From Zygnema cylindricum (taxonomy: Eukaryota > Streptophyta > Zygnematophyceae > Zygnematales > Zygnemataceae), in assembly GCA_037447655.1 (NCBI GenBank), contig JBBHKE010001445.1, forward strand, positions 107,018 through 171,017: a stretch of 64,000 nucleotides of DNA, given 5' to 3'. The stretch's first letter is position 1, and each line of letters starts with the position of its first letter. Both the position numbers and the translations under genes were made by a program. Shown here one piece after another: positions 42,327 through 52,600 of this stretch. The notes under the pieces were generated by a model that saw nothing but the letters and a program-made list of their open reading frames with translations, did no database searches and was not told the DNA's origin.

Positions 42327-43684
42327 TAGTGTTGTGTATCGGTAAGCATTTACAGACAACCGATATGGACCTTTTTTCGGGTTCCCGATAATCGATATAT
42401 CGTTATCGGTCTTATCGCCAATAAGTAGCCGATAATATCAGGTACTTATCGGCGATAACACCGATAACGATAACTATCGGCGATAAATGTACGGGCCGTA
42501 CAGATAAATGTACTAGCCGTACATATGAATGTACGGCATGTACACTCAGCTGTACGGCTTAATCCTCCGGACGCGCAGAAAGTACAGTCGCCGCCATGAG
42601 TCTGTACGGTTTTGGTACGGTTCCAATAAATTACAGAAACAATTAGCAATAACAGAAATTGTTATCTAAATTACACAAACTGTTAGCGATAACATGAATT
42701 GTAATCTAAATTACACAAACAGTTAAAGATAACAGGAATTGTTACCTAAATTACACAAACACTTAGCAATAACAAGAATTGTTACCTAAATTACACAAAC
42801 AGTTAGCGATAACACGAATTGTTACCAAAATTACACAAACTGTTAGCGATAACAAGAATTGTAACCAAAATTACACAAACAATTTGCTCTAACATGAATT
42901 GTTACCTAAATTATACAAAATATTAGCGATAACAAGAATTGTTACCTAAATTACATAAACAATTAGCGATAACAGGAATTGTTACCTAAATTACACAAAC
43001 TGTTAGCGATAACAAGAATTGTTACCTAAATTACACACACAGTTAGCGATAACAAGAATTGTTACCTAAATTACACTAACTATTAGCGATAACAGGAATT
43101 GTTACCTTTCACATCCGAGGCCATAGCTTTGTTCCTTTATTCCTTGGTATCCACTGGACACCTGCCACGTGTCAATCTGTCAGCTTTTTTGGCATAACCT
43201 GCCAAAAGAGCCATCCCGGGATGCCAGCGCTCACGCTGGCCGTCCGCTCGTACTTTTTCATTCCAAGTAGTCCGTTAGATTCCGGCGGCGCGCAGAATAT
43301 TATTTTGTGTCCGCTGTACTTTATGTCCGCCGTCCTTTTTCCGTTCCATGTTCACCAATTTGTCTGTAAATTTTGTACGCCGCCGTAAATTTTTTTGTTC
43401 AGTTAACCGACCAACGTTTTCTGTGCTGCGTTTTCCGTAATAATTTCCAGTTAATATTTACGGAACAATATCATACACGTGGCATGACACGCTATATAAT
43501 GTAAATAGCATAATACAGTATTTAATAAGGTACTATAGTATGCGTACTATATATTTTTATAGTTATCGCCGATATGGAATTTGTTGGTCTCGGACCGATA
43601 TATCGGTACCTCTGACCGTTCGATAACCGATAACTATCGGTATCGGTGTTATCGCGATAAGTTTTTTACCTATACACAACACTA
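42327..43684. mobile_element. hAT-like non-autonomous element carrying a minisatellite
   Basis: The termini TAGTGTTGTGTATCGGTAA and the inverse of TAGTGTTGTGTATAGGTAA lie inside an 8-bp target duplication CCAAATAC (42319-42326 and 43685-43692). The subterminal regions hold many CCGATAA/TTATCGG palindromes. The 1,358 bp include about twelve 40-bp tandem repeats and no transposase frame. Its ends resemble those of the MITE at 26474-26847 (TAATGTTGGGTATCG), which suggests one family. Confidence 0.85.
42629..43107. repeat. 40-bp minisatellite, about 12 units
   Basis: The unit starts AATTACACAAACTGTTAGCG and continues ATAACAAGAATTGTTACCTA with single-base variants. It lies wholly inside the hAT-like element and so was probably amplified within, or moved by, it. 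Confidence 0.92.
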
Positions 43685-43768
43685 CCAAATACAGACTAAT
43701 TAGGGACAAATAAACTTAGCCTAAGACATAAGTAGACCGAAACTAAACGTGCGACCAAACAAACGGTA

Positions 43769-43993
43769 TACCTTGAATCGGTATTAGCGTCAATGGTTTT
43801 TTCGCCACTTAAAACATCTTTTCTCCGTACACATTTGTCGGATTGTGGATCTGACGGTTGCGATTGAAAGGTAACATTCTCAGCTTCCGATTGGCGGTCT
43901 CAAATTGAAAATCCGACAAGTGTGTACGGAGAAAAAATGTTTTAACTTTTAAGTGGCGAAAAAAAACATTGACGCTAATAGCGATTCGCGGTG
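43769..43993. mobile_element. Fold-back MITE, copy M4 (near-complete palindrome)
   Basis: The ends TACCTTGAATCGGTATTAGC and GCTAATAGCGATTCGCGGTG are related to the M1/M2 family. The arms also share AGTGGCGAAAAAA and TTCTCCGTACACA with their inverted copies, so almost the whole 225 bp can fold into one hairpin with a short loop near 43860-43910. Confidence 0.7.
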
Positions 43994-44733
43994 AACTGTA
44001 CCATAGAAGTCGCACGAAATAATACAGTACACACTGAACCAGACATACGTGAACAAGATTTATGTATACCGTGTATTGCTATTAGTGTTGGTGGTTATAT
44101 TGCCAGTTAATTAGTTAAAACATATTTTCTGCGTGAAACGGTTGCGATTGAAAGGTACAATTCTCACCTTTCGATCTCCAATCAAAATAGGAGGTGTGCA
44201 CGGGAAGATGATAGTTTGGAAGCATAGATGTCCCGTGCGCATATTACGCACGGTATAAACTAACGAATACTACGTACGGTACGCATCAAACGCTTTTGAA
44301 AAGCTAATAAAATGCGTACCTTGCTTTGTACCCGTACATTATTTTTACAATTACGTACAGTGTCCGTCTATGTTCGTACATTTTAGGGTTATTTAGGGGA
44401 TTTTTAGGGTTTCCAAGGTACATTGCCGTACGTTCATTTATATTTCAGTACGGCTGCCGTAGATATTCCGTACTATTGGGTTTTTTAGGGTCCACTTTCA
44501 TACAATTTCGTACATTTCTGTTAAATTTTCGTACTTTTTAAGATTTTGAAGGATTTTCTAAGATTGCGCTTTCCTTACGTTTTTGTACATGGTCGTACAG
44601 CCAATTTTACACGAATTTTACGAAAAATATGAAAAAGACGAATACTACGTAGTTTTCGTAAAAAAGTTGAAATCCGTACGAATTGGACATCAACGTTTGG
44701 AAGTGGCGAAAAAACCTTAACACTAACACCGAT

Positions 44734-45557
44734 CAGAGGTCGCAAACCGTCAACCGAAACCGTGACCGACCGTTAACCGACCGCCCGCGCCAGATCCGTA
44801 ACGGATTCGGTTGCCAAATTTTGGGGGTCGGGCGGTTACGGTCGGTTGATTCACCAAGAAAAAAATACGGTCGGTTACGGTCGGTCAACCAAAAAACCAA
44901 AAAAAATGAAAATTTTGTACTGTCCCTATAATCCAACATTCTTGTACTTTGTACTCTTTGGCATCGTGGAAGTACGTGACATCATGATTAGCATCGCAAA
45001 TCTGACACGGTACTGTAGTAAGCTATTTATTTCGCAAATCAAAGGGAACGCGACAAAGCGTCGCAAATCTGACACGGTAGTACACTATTCATTTGGCATC
45101 GTGGAAGTACGTGACATCATGATTAGCGTCGCAAATCTGACACGGTACTGTAGTAAGCTATTTATTTCGCAAATCAAAGGGAACGCGACAAAGCGTCGCA
45201 AATCTGACACGGTAGTACACTATTCATTTCGCAAATCTTAGGCAACGCGACAAAGCGTCGCAAATCTGACACGGTAGTACACTATTCATTTCGCAAATCT
45301 TAGGGAACGCGACAAATCGTAATTATTGGCTTATTCCGTCGTACATTGATTAATTTTGTACTTTTTCGGTTACGAGCGGGCACGGTTAGTCGCGAAAAAT
45401 CAAGATTCGGTTATTTTTTTTTTTCGTAAACGACGGTCGGTTAACGGTTAACAATTTTGGAGCGTGACAAAACTCGGCCAGGCGTCAGTTACTCAGATTT
45501 TGAAAAAAAAAAACGGTCGGTTTCGGGGATGAAAAAATTTGACTTTTGCGACCTCTG
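44734..45557. mobile_element. hAT-like MITE nested in M5
   Basis: Perfect 13-bp inverted ends CAGAGGTCGCAAA and TTTGCGACCTCTG, flanked by an 8-bp target duplication ACACCGAT (44726-44733 and 45558-45565). CAG-type ends and 8-bp duplication are canonical for hAT. The 824 bp contain direct repeats and CGGTCGGTTA-rich subtermini but no transposase. Confidence 0.9.
44960..45320. repeat. Direct repeats inside the hAT-like MITE (135-bp and 62-bp periods)
   Basis: A 135-bp unit starting GGCATCGTGGAAGTACGTGA is repeated at 45095. A sub-unit with AACGCGACAAAGCGTCGC then recurs at about 45182, 45244 and 45306. The copies are nearly identical, so the expansion is recent. Confidence 0.88.
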
Positions 45558-45761
45558 ACACCGATACACGGTATGCACGCAAACTTGGCCGATATGCCGA
45601 TTCGCATAATTGTATCCTAACAAATTCGGCCCAAACCAATTCATCTCTCCCTACAGTCCTACACTTTCAAGAAAAAAAACCTTCTGCATCCGCTTTAAAG
45701 GACCTACAAGACTTCGCTACAAAAATGATTCACTTATGACCAATTATTGGAAACAAAATTA

Positions 45762-46253
45762 TCAGTCCTTGACATCGTGTCGCCTAAATCTTGGACCTTC
45801 AAATAAAGACTTTTTCTGCAACTCATCTGCTTTTCCATCACCTAGCCGTGCCTCTCTGAACAACAATTGCACATCCACAATAAGTTCCCCATGTATTGCT
45901 GCAACTAGTTCCCGCCTCTTTTCTGCAGCCATTACTCGAAGCCTCTCACAGCGAGCCATGGCCGTATCCCACTCTTCTGTATACACTTCATCCAAACCAG
46001 CACCCATAGTCTCCTTTTCTTTAATTTCCTTTTCCGCTGCCTTCAGTTTTGACTGTAGGTTTAGCTTTTTCTCGATAGCCAGACCTAAATGCTTCAAATC
46101 ATCTCCAAGGCGTGCAAGCATTTCAAAGTTCTCAAAGCCCACTGCAATTGATATGTTCTGTTGCAATCTTGGAATGGTTTTCTTCGACGTTTCTCTAAGC
46201 TCATGCACATTCACAACGTCCTGTTTAAGCTTTTCTCGTTTGGCAACCATTGC
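45762..46253 (-). pseudogene. Kinase pseudogene 4: coiled-coil exon with broken acceptor
   Basis: Homologous to gene 2 exon 6: MVAKREKLKQDVVNVHELRE, SKKTIPRLQQNISIAVGFEN and LGLAIEKKLNLQSKLKAAEK. It is longer at the C-terminus (RREARLGDGK-like, ending RRHDVKD). The acceptor that reads TTTTGCAG in gene 2 is TTTTGCCG here (46254-46255), so normal splicing to it should fail. The frame itself is intact for 163 codons, implying that loss was recent or that another acceptor is used. Confidence 0.7.
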
Positions 46254-46509
46254 CGGCAAAACCAAAAGTAAACTGCTAGTTCAGAAAATAATTTATTTTC
46301 ACGTAGCCAAATCTAGAAAACTGCACATCTTACAAAAGATCAACGAAGGGACTGCCCAAGGAAAATGCATTTTCTAGCAATCTAGCCTGTAAGACTATGT
46401 CAAGTTATTAGGGCTTTCATTACCTGCGATGTGACAACGATCATAACAATATTTTTGGCGTAATGTAATTTCTTTAGTCAGCATGTGATTGCCAAAAACA
46501 ATATCTCAC

Positions 46510-47767
46510 GTCTAATTATGTCCTTAACCTGGCAGGGTCCTCCTACATCATTTTGCTTTTTTCTTCAAGTTCTCCTTCTTCAGCTGTCAAGTGGAAAACA
46601 TGTTCAATTTCGTCTGATGGGCCCAAACGTTCAGTTTCCCCTATGCTGGCCAAACCTTCCAACTCTACTAAGGATGCGAGGAAGACATCGAGGTCGGGCC
46701 GATATTCCCACATGTGTTCCAAACATCGAAGTAGGAGCCCCACAGTCTTTTGTATGGCCTCTTTAAGCATTGCAGAGCTCATTGGATCCGATTTTGAACA
46801 AAAATTTCGAGTAATCGCTCTGAATACATCAAGATCTTTTCCCCATCGGACGCTCTGAAAACATCAGGGTCTTTTTCCCATCGGCTACCGAAAGAAGCGA
46901 CAGGACTCTCTTGACTTTCTGTGCTGCTGATACTTTGTTTGCTGCTGCTACTTTGTTCTGTCACTGTCTCCACGGTTGTGGTATCTTCTTCAACAAGAGG
47001 GTCCAATATCAAGTTAATTTTTTTTTTTTTCGCTTTTCATGTTTATACAACAACCTATGAACACCATGGATACGCTTGGTCCCTGTCAACAGTTGCAGAA
47101 TAATGAGCCCAAGTGCATAGGTGTTTTAATGAGGACCTACAAGTGTTGCAGAATAATGAGCCCAAGTGCATAGGTGTTTTAATGAGGACCTACAAGTCCT
47201 GTTTTTGCGGTGTAGGGATCCATATAGCCATATGTTCCACATACGCCATATATATTCACGCGGTTCCCCTTACACAGTTTAGCCAAACCCGTATCACATA
47301 TTTTGCTTTTTTTTACTGTCATTAAGAAGTACATTCACCGGTTTGAAGTCTCGATGCACCACATTTCGCTTGTGCATGTACGCCACAGCCGACGCAATTT
47401 CTCGATAAATTCGTACTTTGTCCTTCCAATGTAAGACACCTTCCATTTCTCCGAGGTAGACTTGGAGGCTGCCTCCTAACATGTAGTCAGTCGCCAGACA
47501 CGGTCCACTAGGTTCATAACCAATTAGAAGTAGGATATGAGGTTGCCTGAACGTATTCAAAAGTTGAATTTCTTGTTCAAACTTGTCATCTACTTTTCTT
47601 CCAGGAAGGATTTTTTTCACACCTATATCCACTCCCATGTGACGCCCCTTAAAAACTTCGCCAAAGCCTCCAATTCCAATCTTGTTGGAAACCGAGAAGT
47701 TGTCTGTTGCAACTGCAATTTCTTCTGCAGTGATGTGCCACATGTCTTCAGAGAAGGAGCTGTCAAC
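46510..47767 (-). pseudogene. Kinase pseudogene 4: kinase exon with frameshifts
   Basis: It starts after CTGTGCAG at 47767: VDSSFSEDMWHITAEEIAVA, GIGGFGEVFKGRHMGVDIGV, LLIGYEPSGPCLATDYM and VVHRDFKPVNVLLND. One extra A after the catalytic loop shifts the frame at about 47300. Beyond it DMG is DTG, a TAA interrupts GPH-NTYALG, and a 53-bp tandem duplication shifts the frame again. The tail (46782-46543) still reads LKEAIQKTVGLLLRCLEHMW and EYRPDL. The linker TVETVTEQSSSS matches gene 3 rather than genes 1 and 2. Confidence 0.85.
47092..47197. repeat. 53-bp tandem duplication inside the kinase pseudogene
   Basis: The unit starting GTTGCAGAATAATGAGCCCA occurs at 47092 and 47145 and is virtually identical. 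53 is not a multiple of three, so it is disabling. Confidence 0.88.
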
Positions 47768-48569
47768 CTGCACAGCGGATTTTTAGGGTTTAGCTTATTG
47801 CTTTCATACGTCACTGAATGCATGCGGATGATGGCATTGCATTTAAAGTTGACATTGCTCGTGCCAAGGAAAAAATGCAAACCAAGATATGATGGCATGA
47901 AAAAAGTGAAAAGTGGATAATTCCAAAGAAGGTATAAAGTTGACATATTTTCAACAACCAGTAGGCACCCTGAAATTTAATCATACATGTGATTGTGTGA
48001 GCATATGTTGTTCACCAGACTTAAGCCAACGGTACAATTAAGAAAAGTGCAAAGTAAATGATAAATAGACAGGAAAAACCCTATCCTTTAAATCCAATGA
48101 AGTCCCAAGTTGAAAATACGGGATAGGATGAGATATGATGCAACAAGACAAACCGAAGTGCAATAGACAAAACGTGATGCTGAGATGCCATGCAACATGA
48201 CAAAATTTTGCAAGGCAGACAAAAACTAGACAAGAAAAATGCAACAAAACTAGACAAAACACAAAAAAAAACGTTGATGTAGCAAGAAAAACAAATGCAC
48301 CACGACATAGAAACGATGAGACATGACACAATATGAAAATAATAAGGTGAATTTCATTCTCTCACAATCCTCTGGGGCCATACGATTGCAAAAGGTTCTA
48401 AAGCAGTAAAACGGAAGCACCATCTAATCAGTTTTAAAACCTTAGATCTAAAATTTTAAATTGAAGATAAATCTTCAGAGCGTAAATTCTTATCTAAAAA
48501 GTTGAATTTGAATGCCACACTTCGACCAACCTGGTGAAACATTCAAAATTCTTGACTGCATCAATAAGG
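47768..48569 (-). other. Intron-like sequence shared with gene 3
   Basis: The minus strand of 47950-48450 is similar to 62280-62680 plus, in intron 2 of gene 3 (for example GATTGTGAGAGAATGAAAT and the CATGGCAT words). This marks gene 4 as an inverted relative of gene 3. Confidence 0.6.
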
Positions 48570-49885
48570 TCATCTGTTTCCTAGAACTGAAATACACGAG
48601 AGAGAGTTGTTTCTCCGTTTTTCAAAAGTATGGAACACATTGTTGCATCTAAATGCTCTGCTGTTAGGGACAAGATGCTTGCTTTCTGGATGAATACCAA
48701 CCTTAACGCGGCTCAAAATAGCTTCTCCGTTCATTTGTCGTGCGCTTTCAAAAATAATTTTGCCCGGATGCAATCTCTGCAAAATCGCTCCCTCACACAT
48801 GACGGCACCAGGAACGGCAGGCCTCACAACCATTTTAACTTTGCTACTGAATGTCTCGTCCAGTTTTTTAATGAGATAGGGGTTTGCTGAGAACCCTCCC
48901 ACTGCAAAAATGAATTTGCATTTCCCAGCTTCTGACAGCTGTGCCTTCACAAGGTCGATCACTTGATTTACTACAGGGTCAAAAATTCCCTTCATGTCCT
49001 TATTTGTAAGCTCAATCGAATCAAAACGACGTTCATTGGCACCTGTTTTCTCCCAAGCAGCGGCAAGCTTGATTGGAACATCAAATAATTTCGAGAGACC
49101 GTCACCGCTGAAAATATAAAAATGAGTTATATTTCGTCAACAAAAACAGTCATCGATGAGAAGAAACGTGCGGTTGAATATTCATAGGGGAACATGGGTA
49201 CGATAACAAAGAAATATATGTGTGTGCAAATTTCAATTGTGTTTTTAGATAGAATTTGACTACAGTACTGTACTGTACAAACAGACACAGTTATCTCAAA
49301 CCGAAGAAACAAGACTCTCAAAATTGAAATGGACATGTAGCCCAATTCTGTCATATTTCAGAGTTTTGACTGGATCGATGTGATCTCACCTGAATATCAT
49401 CTTAATTTCATCCCATTTCTTAGGCAGCTTTACTACCATGCCCGTATCCTGCAGCAAAAAGCTACGTAAACAGCTTATCCTCTGGTTTAAAAAAGTGAAA
49501 AAACGGAGTAAGGAAGGAAGACCCGCACAGTCCTCCAGTGCTCCTTGTTACCTCTCTCACCTCCGCTCCATCTCCCACCTTCTCATAAACCACAATGTCC
49601 ACTGTGCCTCCTCCCGCGTGAAGAATCAGAATTCTGTCTTTTTTCTGCAGCGGGACCGCCTGCTTGTGGTGGCAATATGTGGAGGCCGCCTCTGGCTTCA
49701 GAATGATGCTGAGAGGCGGAGAACCTTTGACAGTCATCCCAGCTTCTCGAGCGAGATTGCGCATTTTATGTTTCGGCTTTTCTTCCTAGATAGCGGGCAC
49801 AGTGAGCGCCCACTCTATTTCCTTCATTCGTACGTGTGTGCCATATCTGAGAGAGTTTACGGATGCGTCTAAAAATATCTTCCAT
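48570..49885 (-). pseudogene. HSP70 (HSPA12-like) ATPase fragment fused to a B-type exon start
   Basis: The minus strand opens at 49885 with CAG|ATGGAAGAT, MEDIFRRIRKLSQ, the start of a B-type pseudokinase exon. It then changes to HSPA12-like sequence: EWALTVPAI, a TAG where Trp is expected, KMRNLAREAGM, LKPEAAS, then ILHAGGGTVDIVVYEKVGDG (phosphate loop) and STGGLCGSS. Two spliced pieces follow: 49390-49448 (VVKLPKKWDEIKMIF) and 49107-48570 (GDGLSKLFDVPIKLAAAWEK, FDPVVNQVIDLVKAQL, FIFAVGGFSANPYLIKKLD, VVRPAVPGAVMCEGAI, GIHPESKHLV). Residues and order fit the HSPA12 branch of HSP70. The stop and frame changes point to a pseudogene. Confidence 0.75.
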
Positions 49886-50447
49886 CTGCATACTGGTGGG
49901 CCCCACACGTGTCAGTCAACAACAAGGCTAGGCAGGTAGAACGGTTGGGGTTCAAGGGGTATTCAGAATTATCATGTCTTGCTGCAAAATTTTCTATGCC
50001 TCAAACATATAGAGTCATTGTATTATATAAAATATGATTCTAAACGTTGAGCTTTACCTAGGATTCATTTTGAATTTTAGTTTTAACTTAAACTCTGACA
50101 CCAATCTCATTTTTGAATCTCATTTTTGTTTCAAAAGTGAGCTAAATCATATCTTTCATTTGCAAACATATTTTTGATACAACAAGTGCATCATTTTGTG
50201 CACAATTAAAAAAAAAAAAAAAAAGCCAAAAGAAAAAAGACACTTAACAAAACCCTAGTAAAAAACGTAGGAAAAGAAAACAAAAAGGCTAGGAATAAAA
50301 ACACTCTATCTACATATCAATAATTCCCAATACAGAATAAAAAAAATCCCATAAGCCCTCTCGATGCAAACAGCACAGCCACAAAAACATTAGGCCACTG
50401 CGTATTGGGGCGGAGGAGGGGGGAGAGGGTGTGGAGAGACGCCTGAC
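49886..50447 (-). other. Intron of kinase pseudogene 4
   Basis: AT-rich, 562 nt, between the A-type exon donor and the MEDI exon acceptor. Comparable in position and size to gene 3 intron 1 (481 nt). Confidence 0.6.
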
Positions 50448-50882
50448 TTTCTCATTGGCATTTTTGGCAATTTCAGTGGTTTTCGCTGTAATTTCCTCCA
50501 TGAGTGGGGTCTCTTCATCGTTTCCACACGTGTCAGCCACCAATAAAAGTTCTCTCATCACATCGCCTCCTGTCTTTATATAGTCGCCAACACCAGGTGC
50601 ACCGATAGCATTGATACGGTGCAGTTCTTTCTCCACCATGTATCTTAGAATACCGCCAAAACTGCGAGGTGCACTTTCGGATCCACCAGGGATGTAGACA
50701 ACCTTGCTTTTTTTGTGGTCATCAAAGAATACAACGGAATGATCTATTTTCACACCACCACTTAGTCTCGCCAAATGCACAACTGTAGATGCCACCTCGT
50801 CTGCTATTCGACAACATTTTGGCCATGTCAGATCATTACACTCCATTAGTCTTCTTAAAGCGGACCATTTTCCTCCCTCCAT
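50448..50882 (-). pseudogene. Kinase pseudogene 4: A-type pseudokinase exon, 5'-truncated
   Basis: It retains the second half of an A domain: CCRIADEVASTVVHLARLSG, VKIDHSVVFFDDHKKSKVVY, RSFGGILRYMVEKEL and DTCGNDEETPLMEEITAKTT, ending GAGAAA|GTCAGG. The N-lobe half is missing. The truncation falls at a 52-bp duplication next to a copia remnant on the opposite strand. Confidence 0.8.
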
Positions 50883-50941
50883 GAGAGGTACACTCGATTA
50901 GTCTTCTTAAAGCGGACCATTTTCCTCCCTTCATGAGAGGT
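50845..50941. repeat. 52-bp duplication at the kinase/copia breakpoint
   Basis: ATTAGTCTTCTTAAAGCGGA and the following bases occur at 50845 and 50897. The second copy runs into copia sequence. Such junction duplications are typical of end-joining repair. Confidence 0.85.
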
Positions 50942-52410
50942 AGAAAGCTAGACTGGTGGCCAAGGGTTTTACCCAAAAGGAGGGGATTGACTAGGAAGAG
51001 AGCTTTGCACCGGTTGTACGCTTCCCTTCAATAAGGATTCTCCTCATTCTAGCTGCAACGGAAGACATGGAGATCCATCAAATGGACATTAAAACGGCCT
51101 TCCTCAATGGTGAGTGAGGGGAAGAAATCTTTATGAAACAGCCGGAAGGATTTGTGGAAGAAAGAGAGGAGAATAAAGTCGACAAACTGATTAAGTCTTT
51201 GTATGGACCGAAGTAGGCTCCCAAGCAATCGAATAAGAAACTTGAAGAGTTTTTAACCAATCAGGGTTATGTCAGAATTAGTTTTGACCACTCTATTTGC
51301 ATGTTTGAGGATGAGGATGGAATTATCTTTATTCCCATCTATGTAGATGATTTATTGGTACTAAGTAAGTCCATGGAAAAGATTAATAAGCTAAAGAAAG
51401 ATTCAAAAAGCAGATTTAACATGAAAGACTTAGGGGAGGCTAGATATATCTTGGGAATTCAGATGGAAAGAGATAGAGGGAAAAGAGTAACCATATTAAC
51501 TCAGAAGGAGGCCATTGAAAATATGTTGGAAAAGTTCCAGATGGATAAGGCAAAGAGGTGTACCACTCCTATGGACTTGAAGAAAGTAACTGAAGCAAGT
51601 GTAGAAGGAGGTGTAATTATCCTCGATGAACAAATGAGTTTGGAAGAGAGACAATTTATGAAGTCAAAGTCAGTTCCATAAAGACATGTCGTAGGAAGTC
51701 TGATTTATTTGATGAACTATACTAGGCGGACATAGGTGCAGCAGTTGAAGTCCTCAATAGTTTATGAATTCAATTTTATACAGACATGTCGTAAGAAGTC
51801 TGATTTATTTCATGAACTATACTAGGCCGGATAGGCCGGACATAGCTGCAGCAATTGGAGTCCCCAGCACGAGTCTTAATGAACGCAGAAAGAGAGATTG
51901 GGAGGCAGCTAAGAGGGTGATGAGATATCTGATAGGAACCAGGGATCTTTGGTTGCATCTGGGAGGGGAGAATACTGACATCACTACTTGGAGCAATGCT
52001 AGCTATGGGGATGCTCCTATGAGACGTTGTACTTCTAGGTATGTTTTGTATGTTGGGAGTGGTGCTTCCTGTTGGAGCAGTAAGCAACAAAAGGTGGTTG
52101 CTCAATCCACTATGGAGGCTGATTACATGGCCTCTTGTTTTGTTGTCAAAGAGTTAATGTGGGTGAAGTCTTTGCTGCAAGAACTTGGGTTCATGAAGGT
52201 TGGTGTGTAGAAAGTGTTTTGTGATAATCACACTGCAATTGCAATTACAACTAATCCAAAACACCTGTTCAAAGCAAAACATATGGACATAAGACTAAGC
52301 TTTGTGAGAGAGAAAGTTGAAAATAAAATTGTAAGTCCAGAGTATAAGTCAGATAGAGATATGGTGGCACACATTATGACAAAGCCAGTCCCATCTCCAA
52401 AACTTAAATA
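50937..52410 (+). pseudogene. Copia RT/RNase H remnant, a second family
   Basis: It begins abruptly inside RT: RLVAKGF, then [19 protein letters not shown] with a stop close by and FMKQPEGFVEE. IPIYVDDLLVLSK (the YVDD catalytic motif) follows, then GEARYILGIQM and RCTTPMDLKK. RNase H follows: RPDIAAAIGV, WEAAKRVMRYLIGT, SNASYGDAPMRRCTS, SSKQQKVVAQSTMEADYMA, VFCDNHTAIAI and HMDIRLSFVREKV, closing DMVAHIMTKPVPSPKL. Several stops and a 100-bp duplication break the frame. It keeps the domains that the 9 kb and 14 kb elements have lost, but its sequence differs clearly from them. Confidence 0.88.
51682..51881 (+). repeat. 100-bp imperfect direct duplication in the copia remnant
   Basis: AGACATGTCGTAGGAAGTCT at 51682 recurs as AGACATGTCGTAAGAAGTCT at 51782, followed by similar sequence. 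The copies have diverged, so this is older than the other small duplications in the window. Confidence 0.8.
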
Positions 52411-52461
52411 ACTTAAATTTTGTAGAAAACAGTGTGGACTTAAACCAAAAAGTGAATAGAA

Positions 52462-52600
52462 AATAAGGGGAGTGTTCAAATATGTGTATTTCTTATTGGT
52501 ATTTTCTAGGTTGTTTTTGTATTTTCCTTGACCATTTCTAAAAGAACAAAATAAAAGGGTGTTAGGTAGGCTCTAAACTCTCTCTCTCTGGTTTTCATAC
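52462..52600 (+). repeat. Start of copia 3' LTR after its polypurine tract
   Basis: AATAAGGGGAG (52462-52472) is a polypurine tract directly followed by TGTTCAAATATGTG, an LTR-like start. The LTR end cannot be fixed because the 5' partner is missing. Confidence 0.55.

Larger units (their letters stand above)
44067..45573. mobile_element. Inverted-repeat element M5, split by a hAT-like insertion
   Basis: The left end TACCGTGTATTGCTATTAG, preceded by TA, is matched by an inverted right end ending ACCGATACACGGTA. A second element (44734-45557) occupies its right part. Once that is removed the right end reads CTAACACCGATACACGGTA, consistent with the M4 subfamily (CGCCACTT/AAGTGGCG motif). Confidence 0.55.

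Noticed and set aside
42629-43107. CRISPR-like array
   Set aside because: Units are contiguous 40-bp tandem repeats without unique spacers, inside a eukaryotic transposon.
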